Source of the DNA: Stenopsyche tienmushanensis
Taxonomy: Eukaryota > Arthropoda > Insecta > Trichoptera > Stenopsychidae
Length of the DNA stretch: 64,000 bases
Direction: 5' to 3'
Assembly: GCA_008973525.1 (NCBI GenBank)
Contig: WACJ01000522.1
Coordinates: forward strand, 1,364,001-1,428,000
Shown here: piece after piece, positions 53,640 through 64,000 of the stretch
Layout of the letters: each line of letters opens with the position of its first letter
How positions within the stretch are numbered: position 1 is the stretch's first letter
The notes under the pieces: generated by a model
What the model saw: only the letters and a program-made list of their open reading frames with translations
What the model was told of the DNA's origin: nothing
Database searches by the model: none
Made by a program: the position numbers and the translations under genes

Positions 53640-54410
53640 AAGAACAAGACGACAGACATCAGACAGCGACTGACTACATTGGGGGTTCATTAATAATCGA
53701 ACCCATTTCCTGCGCTGCTGTATGGTCTGTTCCGGGTTATCCCGGACTGGTCATACAAAGATAGTCATCCACTTCACTATGTAACATTGGTGTCAGAAGT
53801 GGAAATTATAACTAAGTTCCGTAGTGGAGCGGAAATGCTTGCAAAGGTCAAATCTGGAATATAAAGTGGGTGGATCGGATTGGGGATTTATTAACAAGTG
53901 AACCCATTTTCTTCGAGAAACGCTACGCGCGGAGCGTCCAGCTGCCCACCCATTTTGCTTCACGCTCTCCAAAGGAAGCGAGGTTTCCACGGGTAAGACC
54001 AGCTTCAGACCATGTGCACACAAAGGTGCTATGGAGGAGGAAGGACAGGGTTATGCTAAATTCAAGGGATTTACTTCCGCAAGTTCACTACCATCGGTTC
54101 AGTAATTCTTAGTACCTAGCCACGGAGACGAGTGGTCATTCAAACAGCCTACAATCGTTCTCCCTGTTTGCCTAGACTGTTGAGGATAGTGGTGAGCCTT
54201 TGACACAGTCTCCACTAACTACTTTAATCGGCTGTTCCATACACTCTTATATGGGTACGCAGCACAGGGTGACCTGCGCACTCAACTCATGTTAGCTGGG
54301 CTACCCCAGCTGCGTTTGATGAGCAAACCGACGAGGTTAATTTCGCACACCTCTACTCCACAACATTGCCTCAGGGGTTCAACCGTTGCCCATGGGAGTT
54401 GGCTCCCTAC
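53640..54410 (+). repeat. LTR-element leader and internal domain with primer site
   Basis: 53645-53775 is the leader block (CAGACAGCGACTGACTACAT ... GTCTGTTCCGGGTTATCCCG). An LTR end (ACTTCACTATGTAACA) with primer site (53788-53802) then follows, and the leader begins again with CCGTAGTGGAGCGGAAATGC and runs through the CACGGAGACGAG block, the hairpin (54253-54283) and the GATGAGCAAACCGACGAGGT block. The order leader - LTR end - primer site - leader implies recombination or a nested insertion between two elements of the same family. Confidence 0.75.
53788..53802 (+). other. primer-binding site, tRNA-Leu
   Basis: TGGTGTCAGAAGTGG after the LTR end GTAACAT. Confidence 0.85.
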
Positions 54411-55035
54411 ATATAATAGCCGCGACTTCTTTCTGCTTTTAACAAAGATATTAGTTAAGAAAAAAACGTTTTTGTCATCGCCTAATTACCGCCACCCTTC
54501 CACTTGGTTTTATGGCTCAAAATTAAATGGATTCGCATACAAACAATTGTTTATCCAGGAAAACGCCCTACGTAAAATTGGTGTCAGAAGTGTATTTGGA
54601 TGTATTAGATGAACGAGGAGATTTGTTAATAATTTTGAGCAGCCAGTGACCAATATATAATGGAGATATGCTGAGGTCGTGTTTTGGACCGTATTCAACG
54701 TGATTATTTTGAATAAAAAAATATCTCTCTGGTCTAAATTTTTGTTGGCCGATTGCAGTTAAGTATGTAAATTTTGATCGCTAATCTTCAATAAGAATTA
54801 ATTTAAATGATCAGCTTAAAAAATAACAGTGCTTTACAAGAGAAATGTTTGGTGTAATTCATAACGAAATTTAATAACGCCTTTGACTTTAAAATATTTG
54901 CCTCAAAAAATAATTTTAAATGGCTTAGGACAAAATATGGCGCGTCCTCCTCAAAGTACACAGAGAGGTTCCTTTCGGGATAACTAATTTAAATATTTTG
55001 TATGGGCCTGAATTTTATTAAAAGGTTTTCTTTTG
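54411..55035. other. intergenic DNA with a primer-site scrap
   Basis: CCCTACGTAAAAT then TGGTGTCAGAAGTG at 54579-54592 is another LTR end with tRNA-Leu site and no recognisable LTR body. Otherwise AT-rich and featureless. Confidence 0.5.
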
Positions 55036-55839
55036 TCTAATATATAAAAATAAGTTGCGTTTCCCGGCTAATGCTCGGGCGAAATGGGTTGATATGCGCG
55101 TTCATCGGATTGAGACAAAACTTGGTCCACTTATTGCCAAGGGATCAGGGGGTGACATAGGCATAGTACAATTAACTTACAGTAGATTTTTAATTCAAAA
55201 CTTAATGTGTGAAAGTTGTTGATTCTGACGTGTTTGAGATTATGCGTTGCTAAGGCTATAGGTATATAGTACCTACAAGTTACAGTAGGAGGCGTCGTGT
55301 CGTCGTCACATACAACACATACGTCAAACGTCAATGTCATTTGCAGGTTATCCATCGGCGTGAGTCAATTATATCCAAATTATTTATCGCAAGCACTTTT
55401 AAAATGCTTCATTTCATTCATCGCTTATTCACGTACGTAACAATAAAAAAAAATACGTTTGAGTGCTATCCGATCAAAATCAGACGACCAACGTGCAACG
55501 AGAATCGAAAGTACATGTTGATTTGAATATTGCTGCATTTCAATATGATATTCATTACGATTACAGTTTGCATCCCAGTGTAAAATGGATAAAGGTTAAA
55601 TCCTGTTAACGGGGGACAAATTTATTGGTAAATTGAAAACGCCTTCATTTCGACACAATGAAAACAAACCTAACCTAACCAGAATTGAATTTAAATTTAA
55701 TTTAAAAAATAAAAACAAAAAACAAATGAATAATTAATTTATTTAATAACAATATGTTGACGTTGAAATCAACAATAAATGGATCTTCTTTTTCATCGAA
55801 AACATTCAAAGCTCATACCAACGTCGGATATTGTCGTGC

Positions 55840-56340
55840 AAATTGTACATGCAAATAGGCAGTGATATGGCAGTAGTCAGTATTGAAAGACTTGATGCGC
55901 GCAACGATCGAGTTCAAACTCAATTTCAAACAGGTAGATATATCAGCAGTGACGAGGCTCTTTGGCCTATTTTGAGCTTCCTAATTCACAGAAGCAATCC
56001 GAATGTTGTTCATCTCAGTGTTCATCTCGAAAATGGACAAAGGCAGACACTGCAAGAAATGTTGCTGCTGAACCAACACTTGCGCTGTGTGAAGAAGATG
56101 TATTTGCAGAGACATTATGGTACGCACAAATTCCTAACTATTATACATGAAATACTACATCCGAGAATTTTCAACGACGTAAGCAAGGGATGCGTGATGA
56201 AGGCTATCGAAATCTGTATTCATCTGATGCATTGGGCCGTATTTACACATTACATCCAAATAAAGCCGAGTGTTACTATTTAAGAATGCTTTTGGTTAAT
56301 GTCAAATGTCATACTTCATTGAGAAAGGTCGAACGGAAAT
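55840..56340 (+). pseudogene. Helitron Rep-to-helicase linker region
   Basis: The frame from 55831 reads GRYISSDEALWPILSFLIHR, then NPNVVHLSVHLENGQ, the block that follows the Rep domain in Helitron proteins. After a frameshift, LGRIYTLHPNKAECYYLRML then LVNVKCH at about 56233-56310 is the next conserved block. The Rep catalytic tyrosines and upstream zinc-finger part are missing. Frameshifts and stops show decay. Confidence 0.8.
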
Positions 56341-56409
56341 TAGAACATTACTCGCCATCATTTTAACCACATGTCCGTCACCCAACCCGAAAGATTTGTG
56401 GTAAAAATT

Positions 56410-57790
56410 CAGAGAGGATTTGAGCGAAGACATTTTACACACCGTTAGCAATGACAATTCAATTGAGTTTTCGGACAATATTTTCAATCAAGCTCTGATC
56501 GAAATCGAAGACATTTGCTTAACCATCAACATCAAAGAATTCATTCAACAAGAATTCGTTCTGCACTTGAACAGCAGTACAATGCTAATGATTTGGATGC
56601 ATTTGTCGAAGCAAAGGAACAACTTTTGCTTGCGGAACAAAAATTGACCTACGATACAATTACAAATGATCTGTTCTTCCTTGATGCGCCCGGCGGTACT
56701 GGAAAAACGTATCTCATCACTTTACTATTGGCTCACATTCGATCTCAAAATAGAATTGCTTTAGCTCTTGCTTCATTAGGTATTGCGGCAACATTATTAG
56801 ATGGTGGACGAACAGCGCATTCGACATTCAAATTGCCATTAGATATGCATTTATTGGAAGCTCTTACATGTAACATTCCTAAAGTTTCTGACATTGCTAA
56901 AGTTTTGAAAATTCGCAAGGGGATTATCTGGGACGAATGCAATGCTTGATCGAACTCTTAAAGACTTACGATCAAATGCAAAACCGTTTGGTGGCGCTCT
57001 AATTTTATTATGTGGCGACTTTCGACAGCCTCTTCCAGTGATGCTTTCATCGACACCAGCTGATTCTTGCCTCAAAGCATCGCATCTTTGGAGAGACGTG
57101 CGAAAACTGACATTAAAGACAAATATGCGCGTACATTTGTAGCGAGATGCGTCACATTTTTAAAACGACTATTGAACATTGGTGAAGGAAAAGTGCATGT
57201 TGATGCTACCAAGTTTATTTCATTTCCATCGAACTTTTGCGTTGTTGTGCCATCCATCGATTTACTCATTCAGAAAGTTTTTCCGCAGATTTTTAGTAAT
57301 TATAAAAATCATTATTGGCTTTGCGAACATGCTATTTTGGCAGCAGAAAACACCGACGTCAATACAATCAACCACATAATACAATAACAAATTGCAAATG
57401 ATTCTGTTACCTACAAATCGATTGATAGCGCCATGAATGCAGACCAAGTTACTAACTATCCAATCGAGTTTTTAAATTCGTCAGATCTTCCTGATGTGCC
57501 ACCTTATAAATTGGAACAAGACTCATTATGAAGAAACTGATGCCGAATATCATCGAGACAACTATATATTCTTAATGGAAAGTCGAAAGGAGAAGATGTG
57601 CTCATTCCCACCGACGTGCAATTTGATAAGAGACGACTGCAGCTCCCCGTTGGACTTGCATTCTCAAAGACCATCAACAAGGCACTTCAAGTGTGCGGAA
57701 GAATCTAGAAAATCCACGTTGGACAGCCGAGAAATTTATTTGTATTTGTTAAAGACGGAAAAGCCAAAACTATTGTCTACCCTAAAGCAC
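56410..57790 (+). pseudogene. Helitron PIF1-like helicase domain
   Basis: The 144-codon frame at 56515-56949 has Walker A DAPGGTGKT (residues 57-65) and Walker B IIWDE (137-141, usually followed by AP/APM; here CNA). The next frame at 56942 reads FGGALILLCGDFRQPLPV, helicase motif III. A third frame gives HAILAAENTDVNTIN (about 57325-57370) and YKSIDSA...YPIEFLNSSDLP. A fourth reads LIPTDVQFDKRRLQLPVGLA and FSKTINKALQVCG (about 57600-57705), the C-terminal motifs. Gene order is intact, but at least four frame changes and stops make it non-functional. The activity in live copies is 5'-3' DNA unwinding during rolling-circle transposition. Confidence 0.85.
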
Positions 57791-57994
57791 TTAGCAGAAC
57801 AATTAAGTAAGCAAAATGTATGCTTTTAATATTTTTTTCTTTATATATCATTCAATATCAATAAATGTATTAATTGTCGGAAAAAATATCATTATTTATA
57901 TCATTGCTAATTAAACAAGATAACTCTTTCAAATTTCAAATGGTATTTTTAGAACTATTTCTTCTGTGGCAGCAACGCGCCGGGTACCAGCTAG

Positions 57995-59000
57995 TTATAA
58001 ATAAAAATCTATCTGCACAGAACAACATTAATTTCGTTTTTTCGGATTTCCACGAAGCAAAGCAGATGAAAAAGGAACACTTCAAAAAGATTATTCTTAA
58101 ATTCGCCTCGTTAAAAGGAATTTCGCATAACAAGACCGGCGACGGCTCATTATTCCGCTCTCGATTCCACTTTACGGACGCCCTTTCTGCATTTTGATGG
58201 TGTCGGGCATAAATAAGCAAAGTTTGAGAATCGCAGCTCAAGTCGTTTGTTTCTTTTGGATATTGCCGCGACTATTACGGATACAAAGGGTTGATTCATC
58301 AGCTGATAGTGAGTCGCAGCATCAGACTCTGCTCCGGGCAGCTTCGCTCACAATGGCGGATTGTTTAGCAACATCCAAAAGCGCCATTGTCCAAGAAACT
58401 TGAGCAAATACGGTCGGGAGCTTCTTAACAATGGTCGCTGGAGAAGCTGGCGTGTAAACTGTTAGCTGCGATTGTCCAGACTCCCACTGGAATGGTACAA
58501 AGGTGAACGGCGCTCTGATGAGATGAGCACTTTCGGGACAGCTTTCCTACGCCAAACTCATGTTTGTTCCGTCTAATTTCGTGGTATTTCTGGAGCGCCA
58601 TTCGGGATTTAAATATGTTTCATTAAGTAATTTTGGGAATTGAAATAAGTTTCGTGGCGTTGAGCAACACAAATATAGCCCTCATCCATCTTAGACCCTC
58701 GACACTTAAATCGCGCAAGAAATGCGAAAAAGTATTTGATACGAAAAGTTATAATAAGTTTTGATATGAGATGTAGTTTTAAAGATGCGCACCATGATAT
58801 AAAATAGCACCAACTTATTACTTATTAAAGATGTATTTCAATTGACTCATATTATTATTAAAAAAATCACATTTAGTTGCATATTCTTATACTAGGAGTA
58901 CCTGGGAAAAATTACGCATTTTAGTGATAAAGGTTGTTAATGAAGAGATTGAGACTAATATGAAGATTTAGTGTAGATTTAGCTAATCAGATTACATCAT
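57995..59000. other. intergenic DNA, nothing supported
   Basis: The 107-codon frame ending at 58197 spans the Helitron end and has no domain. GC is somewhat higher at 58050-58600. Confidence 0.4.
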
Positions 59001-59224
59001 CAGGGTCCAATATTCAATATTCAGTTGGAAATCTTTTTGCATGTAGGAGGGATTCAAAAGGCCAGTTTATGTGATTCCGCATGTCTGTCGGCCATTTTGT
59101 TCAGTTACAGTAAATTCTTCCGATGGAGAGGTCATCACGCATTCTTGCCGTCTTTGCGAGATCCGCGCGGTCATCCGTTTTTTGACTTTGCAAAACAATA
59201 CCGCCGCGAATATTCACTGAATGC

Positions 59225-59495
59225 TTATTCCATGGAAGTTTATACTAGTGATGTGATGAGTCGACAACGAGCCACTAAGTGGATTTAAGTTGTCCAGAGA
59301 AGACCATACTAATATTCAATGATTTATGATAAACTTGTGCAAAAAATTGAAGAATAAGTGCGAAATGTGACACATGACGATTTCATGAAGAATTTCCTGG
59401 CATTTCTCAAAATGTCCTTGGTGATATTGTGTTGGAAAATCTTGGTCAGAAGAAGTTGTGTGTGAGTTGGGTGCCCAGAATGCTCACACCGTAGC
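59225..59495 (+). pseudogene. mariner family A transposase, N-terminal scraps
   Basis: YTSDVMSRQRATKWI (59241-59285), then a region reading IQ-FMINLCKKLKNKCEM-like codons, then LGDIVLENLGQKKLCVSWVP (about 59420-59480) and RMLTP. These are the first helix-turn-helix end and the post-helix linker. Truncated by the leader repeat. Confidence 0.65.
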
Positions 59496-59514
59496 ACCAA
59501 TAAAATCGGGTGAT

Positions 59515-59915
59515 CCATACTCTGTGCTGCTGTTTGATCTGTTCTGAGCGCCCTTGGTCTAGCCACACATATAGTAATCCGCCAGTCTTTCAATCCCTGA
59601 CCTAACTGCGCACAGATCTTCCAGGTGCCTTTTCACTGCGCGCCTTCCAGAGGAGGCAAGACTCCAGATGAAAATCAAATTTAGACTACGTGAGTCTGAA
59701 GGTGCGATAAAGAAAAGTTAAACTAAACACCAAGGAACTATATATAGGAGGTTACTGCCATCACGAGTCCAACCTTAGCTTGAAGGGGACTGCTGCAGAT
59801 GACGGATTGTAGAGGCTTTCTTATCCCTGGCCTCCTACCTCCCCGAGTCCTCCTGCTATTTTTGTAATCGGCATTTTCACATTCATCTGCAACACAGGAT
59901 AACCCATGCACTTGT
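59515..59915 (+). repeat. LTR-element internal domain, subfamily copy
   Basis: Same subfamily as 2925-3240: CTGATCTGTTCTGAGCGCC-type start, CCTTCCAGAGGAGGCAAGAC, TATATAGGAGGTTACTGCCA. It ends at the LTR end TGTAACG at 59917. Confidence 0.7.
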
Positions 59916-59917
59916 AA

Positions 59918-60366
59918 CGTCAAGGCGGGGGCGCTCTCGGAGGCAGAGTCCCCGGGCGTTTCTCCGCCCCCATGTCGCTGATGTCCGCGCTAATACACAA
60001 GTCTGTGCTTCTATCGGGCCGTGATGTTGCTTGATGAATGGATGAGAATAGACGGGCGTAGAATATTAATAACTTTATTTTCCACACGATTTTGCTGCAG
60101 GAGAGACGAACTCCCATAGCCAAGGCTAACCAACGACTCTCCCGACTCCCGCCTCCTGTGCGTCACTCCCCAACCGGCAACGGTGCACACGTAAGAAGCG
60201 ATCGGTCGGTATGCAGGTGCAATGTCTCCGTAGGGCCGCAAGAGATGGCGCTGTTAAAATAACACATTGCACCTGAAGAGAGACGGAAGATTTCGCTGTT
60301 AATCTGGTGAATTCAATTTGCTCAGATTAATAGCGCCACTACATGAGGATGATATATCGCTCACCA
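59918..60366 (-). repeat. full-length LTR, reverse
   Basis: About 449 bp. On the minus strand it opens near 60366 and ends CCGCCTTGACGTTACA at 59917/18. The hairpin arms AGGTGCAATGT (60213-60223) and ACATTGCACCT (60262-60272) and the polyadenylation block near 60065-60090 are present. No primer site on its 3' side, so probably a solo LTR. Confidence 0.8.
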
Positions 60367-60426
60367 GCAGCGTTTGATGAGCAAACTAACGAGGCTTGTA
60401 ACCTTACTTTCTAAATAACCCACGTA

Positions 60427-61541
60427 CATTGTAACGTCGAGTAAAGTCAAAATGCAATTCTGTTTAAAGAACTTTCTTAAATTTCATCCCCGAAAAACTT
60501 TTATTGGTAGCAACTTGGTAATTTACAGACAAGCCGCGAATAGAAATGTTCCTAGATGCCTGCAGCATAATTAAGTAAACACGTATTCGACCAAAACGCC
60601 AAGAATAATATTTATTATCATTTTTTGCGGATTTTAAGGCTCTTTTTTTATTTAAGTCTCGGTTATACGGGGAATTATAATCTCAAAATCAAAACCACGA
60701 GGCACGTAAAAGCCTCCGCAGGCATAGCGCTACATAATTCATTCACGTCCGTAAGCTTAAAATAATGTATCCATGACCTTTATGATCCAAAAATGGTTCA
60801 GTATTTATCATTCAAATCTTCGCATCGACCTAATAACACAGAACACGCAACAAATTATGGCAATTTTTGCTCATCCATAAAACAGAGATACGATCCATCA
60901 TTATCTCGTTTAGGCAAAATATGCCTCAATTAAAACTCTGAAAAATTACGGCCCTCCATCATCACAATGGAATTTCATTCGAAAATGTATCCTTAATCAA
61001 ATTATTCATATAGAATTTCAGAAAATGTTCCTTATACAGTTGACTGGGATATATTTTTTAGAGCGGAAGAATTTTTAAGCGAAATTCCAACACGATACGA
61101 GTGACAAAATATGACAAAGAAGAAATTGCTAACATTTTAACACGTCTCAAATTTACTTCTCGCATTCACACACACACTGACACAAAAGAGCCACCTTTTT
61201 TGCAACCCCTTTGAAATAGGATCGCACTGTGAAATAATGTTCAGCCGAAATTTCAGAAGTCAAATGCGAGTTCACTATGCAAAGATCCGTTACACACGGA
61301 AGGTGGACGATCTTCCAATTAGAGATCTTCAATTCAGCAGCATCGCGTGCAGCATTATTAACTAGAACCTTGGATGAACCAGCATTCCGTGACTGGATAT
61401 ATCTTATGGTGTAGCGATATAACACTGAAAGCAGTGATTGCCAACATATGGCATGTCTGTCAAAAATGACACACGAGGCAATTTCTCTAGGCGTGCTCAT
61501 GCAACGTATGAAAAATCGTGTTTCATTATACTTCTACATAT
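60427..61541. other. intergenic DNA, nothing supported
   Basis: The 115-codon reverse frame at 61153-61500 contains no domain I recognise. It reads through mixed-composition DNA without splice-like flanks. I leave it uncalled. Confidence 0.4.
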
Positions 61542-61622
61542 GTAGGGGATTCAATAATTATCCGGAATTTTGTTGAATAAATATGTACAGCAAAATTCCG
61601 GGTAATTATTGAATCACCCTCG
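61542..61622. mobile_element. near-palindromic micro-TIR element
   Basis: GATTCAATAATTATCCGGAA (61548) and TTCCGGGTAATTATTGAATC (61596-61615) are inverted partners over 28 bp with one or two mismatches and a 12-base centre. The outer CACCCTCG end is the family terminus seen at 32924. It is essentially two terminal repeats with nothing between. Confidence 0.75.
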
Positions 61623-62317
61623 AAAATACAGGAATTGTATTCCTTACATCTAAAAGTGTTTACATGAAATATGCATCAAAACATAACACATGAATTTATT
61701 AACCCAAGTAATAATATATACATTATATATAATTCGTAGGCAAGTTATAAGCCCATGGCGTCTTCATTAAAGTCAGGATTGCGACAATAGCTACTAGGCT
61801 TCGCTGAATCTTAATTTCCCCAAGGATATCTTAGAAATGCGATTTCCATAAATTTAAATCATGTTTTCAAATGATAAATAATTTATGTTTTTAGCCAGAT
61901 GCATTTATTTAGATCGACTCCGTACATAATTGAGATTAAATAACATCGCAATTATAACATCATACATCTATAGTACATAGTTAGGCCATAAATTCATCCG
62001 TATTTTATGATGACATCCTGAATAAGCTTGGGGATGCAAAAACAAAGCCAAAAGCGTATCAAAATTCAAAAGCACTTAATTTATCACATGAAACCTAAGT
62101 CTTTCCCCTAAACATAAATAAATGCAGTCAAATTTCTACATCCACATTTTGCGTTCTATGGTTTTAGTAGATAATTATTATAAAACTCTAATTTAGGACA
62201 GTAAAGAGTATTCGTGTTAAAATGCAAAATTCTATAGAAATATTGCAGATTTATTCAGACTAAAAATAGATTGTGCAATTATTAATGTAAGAGGTGGTTC
62301 TTAGTCTCATATTACGA
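61623..62317. other. AT-rich intergenic DNA
   Basis: Nothing recognised. Confidence 0.5.
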
Positions 62318-62490
62318 GGGTTCTCAGTCATGGGGGATTTTTTGTTTTGAAGTCAGCTGTTTGGTGGTCATTTTCTTCTTTATAAATGTATACGGCAGTG
62401 ATGTGATGAGTCGACAACATGTCACGAAGTAGGTTTGATTCTTTAGAGAAGGCAGTACTGATAGTCAAGACGAGACTAAGGAGTGCGAGG
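62318..62490 (+). mobile_element. mariner (family A), short 5' fragment
   Basis: ACGAGGGTTCTCAGTCATGG, a weak terminal repeat, then GTGATGTGATGAGTCGACAA (62398-62417) encoding the VMSRQ helix-turn-helix codons, then decay. Confidence 0.6.
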
Positions 62491-62553
62491 CCATTAGATA
62501 GGCCATCTCCTGTGAGATAGAAGCTTTTCTGGACTCATGCTTTTCATGTATAT

Positions 62554-63371
62554 ACAGAGTATTTTACACATGAAACTTTTTTTTAGTAGTTAGGGGGATC
62601 TTTTGCTAAGTTTCACACATAGGTCCTATGTCCTAAGCATCAGGGTTGTCAAACATTTTGAAAAAGTACCCACAATTTCAATCTTTAAATCGTCATAACT
62701 TTTACGCAATTAGTTAAAATAAAACTAGTTCTGAGCTTTCAAAGTTAACTAAAGTGTGCAAAAAATCCAGTGGCGTCAGGTCTGAAGACCGTACAAACAA
62801 CGGAATAGGACATGTTTTCAGACAAAGAAATTCAACGGTGTCAGGTCTGGTTACCGTGGGAATCACAAAATAGGCCACGTCCCCAGGCAAATTAATCCAG
62901 TGGTGTCAGGTCTGGAGACCGTGCAAGTCACGGAATAGGGCTGCCAAAATAATACATTTTTCCGACAGAGGTGCATATAATAAATCTTAATTAAAGGAAA
63001 AACCCCGTTTTGCAAAAATGAAAGAAAATGCTAGCTTAGACAAATACAGTTGAAATAAAAAAAACCCTGACACCAATGGATTTTTTTTTTTGCACATTTT
63101 ATTTAACTTTGGAAGCTCAGCACTAATTATCTTTAAAGCAATTACATAAAATAATGATTTATTTAGATTAAAATATATTACAAAATACAAAAACAGTAAT
63201 TTGTGTTACAATGTTATTACGACCTCAGATTAAAAAGTTATGATGATTTAAAGGTGAAATTTTGGGTATTTATATTTCGACAACCCTGACACTGAGCCTA
63301 TATGTGAAACGTAGCAAATAATCCCATTATTCTCAAAAAAAAAATTGTCGGTCCATTTGCAAAACATCCTG
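62554..63371. mobile_element. fold-back element with long inverted arms
   Basis: The left arm (about 62554-62785) and the reversed right arm (63371 down to about 63070) share, in the same order: TATACAG-ATGTTTT-like termini, GCTAAGTTTCACACATAGG / GCTACGTTTCACATATAGG, CAGGGTTGTC, the TTTAAATCRTCATAACTTTT block, TGAGCTTYCAAAGTTAA and the GTGCAAAAAAATCCA-TGGYGTCAGG inner end. Arms are about 230-300 bp at an estimated three-quarters identity. No ORF. The centre is tandem repeats. The structure fits a Foldback/TIR-only DNA transposon. Confidence 0.8.
62772..62945 (+). repeat. three tandem units of about 60 bp in the element centre
   Basis: Each unit holds CAGTGGTGTCAGGTCTGGAG, CCGTG...CACGGAATAGG and CAGRCAAA. 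Starts are near 62772, 62829 and 62891. Within units GGTCTGGAGACC-type words form short hairpins. The unit start is the inner end of the fold-back arms. Confidence 0.8.
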
Positions 63372-63388
63372 TATATATTATAATAACT

Positions 63389-63742
63389 GTATCCTGGGCG
63401 ATTTAATATCCTCACGCAATAGCGCTGTTAGTCTGAGCAGATTATTTTTTTCTGATTAGCAGCGACATCTTCCGTCTCTCTTCAGGTGCAATGTGTTATT
63501 TTGACAGCGCCATCTCTTGTGGCCCTGCGGAGACATTGCACTTGCATACCGACCGATCGCTTCTTGCGCGTGCACTGTTACCGATTGGGTAGTAACGCGC
63601 ATGAGACGGGAGTCGGTAGAGTCGTCGGTTGGCCTTGGCTGCGGGAGGTCGTCCTTCCTGCAGCCAGATCTCTGTATCTCTCTCTCGTGTGGAATAAATC
63701 GTTATTTAGAGAAGAAAGTCTTTCTATTCGACGCCCGTCTAT
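63389..63742 (+). repeat. LTR, 3'-truncated
   Basis: Matches the common LTR from TGGGCGATTTAATATCCTCA through the hairpin region (63485-63545) and GGAATAAATCGTTATTTAGA to CGACGCCCGTCTATTA at about 63742, where similarity stops. The ORFs 63486-63812, 63517-63819 and the reverse frame are LTR shadows. Confidence 0.8.
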
Positions 63743-64000
63743 TAAAGAGTGTTCTTGGTGTGATGAAGAGTCGACAATATTTACATGCATCTTCATTGAT
63801 CTCATCAAATGATATTTAAAGTAAAAGTCATAATGAAATATGCACCGTTGCGTCATCGTTCGATTGTGGACATTTTGGAGGTGTGTCGATATTTTGGGTC
63901 TCATTGAAAACATGTGTAGTTATAATGATTAAATTTTCCTGGTGGAAATCAATGTCAAGATAGAAACGGCTGTCATTGTAGCTGTCATGGCAATCAATCA
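63743..64000. other. intergenic DNA to window end
   Basis: Short GATGAAGAGTCGACAATA-like words recall mariner family A (SRQ codons) but too little is present to call. Confidence 0.35.

Larger units (their letters stand above)
55036..57994 (+). mobile_element. Helitron, decayed
   Basis: The right end GCGCCGGGTACCAGCTAG finishes CTAG at 57991-57994 and is followed by T, as expected of Helitrons (CTRR end, insertion between A and T). The likely left end begins TCTAATATATAAAAATAAGT at 55036, matching the TC start and AT-rich opening of animal Helitrons; it is preceded by G rather than A, so the exact start is unsure. Rolling-circle Rep and PIF1-like helicase remnants lie in order between. About 2.96 kb against the 5-7 kb of autonomous elements. 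Confidence 0.75.
59001..60424 (+). mobile_element. mariner (family A) filled by leader repeat and LTR
   Basis: The 5' region (59090-59495) matches 2600-2830, 10200-10430 and 49440-49680, including ATGTGATGAGTCGACAACGA. The right terminus, read inward, is CGTGGGTTATTTAGAAAGTA (60424 downward), the family A repeat, with TA outside. The left terminal repeat is degraded. Between them lie a leader-repeat copy (59515-59915) and a complete reverse LTR (59918-60366). Nesting parallels the element at 2536-4387. Confidence 0.75.

Noticed and set aside
55669..55680. Interstitial telomere repeat (CCTAACCTAACC)
   Set aside because: Only two and a half units of the arthropod TTAGG motif; easily chance.
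55831..56283. Intact host gene at 55831-56283
   Set aside because: The residues match the Helitron block after Rep, and the frame is shifted before the next conserved block.
61153..61500. 115-codon reverse ORF as a gene
   Set aside because: No domain, no promoter or splice context, and mixed composition. Not enough to call.
63486..63812. Overlapping 100-residue ORFs in the LTR
   Set aside because: The same frames in the other LTR copies are broken and unrelated in length. LTR sequence, not genes.
1..64000. CRISPR arrays, operons, bacterial promoters, rRNA or functional tRNA genes
   Set aside because: No regularly spaced direct repeats, no dense ORFs, and the tRNA-like sequences found are SINE heads or primer sites only.

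Overview
The window is about 64 kb of AT-rich nuclear DNA from an arthropod. An insect is likely and hymenopteran-like content is my guess, with low certainty. The evidence is the repeat content only: R1-clade LINE tails, mariner and Tc1-like transposons of several subfamilies, hAT and Tigger/pogo remnants, a Helitron, LTR elements whose primer site matches the 3' end of tRNA-Leu, and a tRNA-derived SINE ending in (AAG)n. There are no operons, dense ORFs or ribosome binding sites. I find no convincing host gene; two short candidate exons (5521-5706 and 9545-9649) are listed with low confidence. Almost all short ORFs here are chance or transposon debris.

Layout. 1-6.9 kb: unique AT-rich DNA, one dispersed repeat (1199-1525), and a mariner with TA duplications (2536-4387) that holds an LTR-element fragment and a later LINE insertion with a 14-bp target duplication. 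6.9-16.2 kb: mariner pseudogenes, two LTRs, one leader repeat and LINE/mariner scraps. 16.2-26.5 kb: mostly unique DNA, then hAT, tRNA-Leu primer-site scraps including a head-to-head pair, Tigger, an LTR, a GC-rich block and a second hAT scrap. 28-32.9 kb: a reverse-strand leader repeat broken by a LINE, Tc1-like and irritans-type mariner remnants, then a perfect palindrome with 141-bp arms at 32505-32801. 33-37.7 kb: nested mariners. 38.4-45.4 kb: LTR-element leaders and the longest coding region, a 539-codon 5'-truncated LINE reverse transcriptase (40087-41706). 46.8-50.8 kb: a TIR element carrying an LTR, a snap-back mariner and a SINE with clean target duplications. 51-60.4 kb: mariner, LTR-element leader, a decayed Helitron (about 55036-57994) and another mariner-leader-LTR nest. 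62.5-63.4 kb: a fold-back element with long inverted arms and three central tandem repeats, followed by another LTR.

The unifying theme is one abundant LTR family: LTRs of about 440 bp, TGTA...TACA ends, a tRNA-Leu primer site and a shared leader joined to a GC-rich, hairpin-bearing internal domain with no recognisable gag or pol. It looks like a non-autonomous (LARD/TRIM-like) retrotransposon that repeatedly sits inside, or next to, mariner and LINE copies. Nesting order gives a relative history: mariner first, then the LTR-element leader, then the LINE or LTR. Boundaries are given by eye; internal ones are usually good to 5-20 bp.
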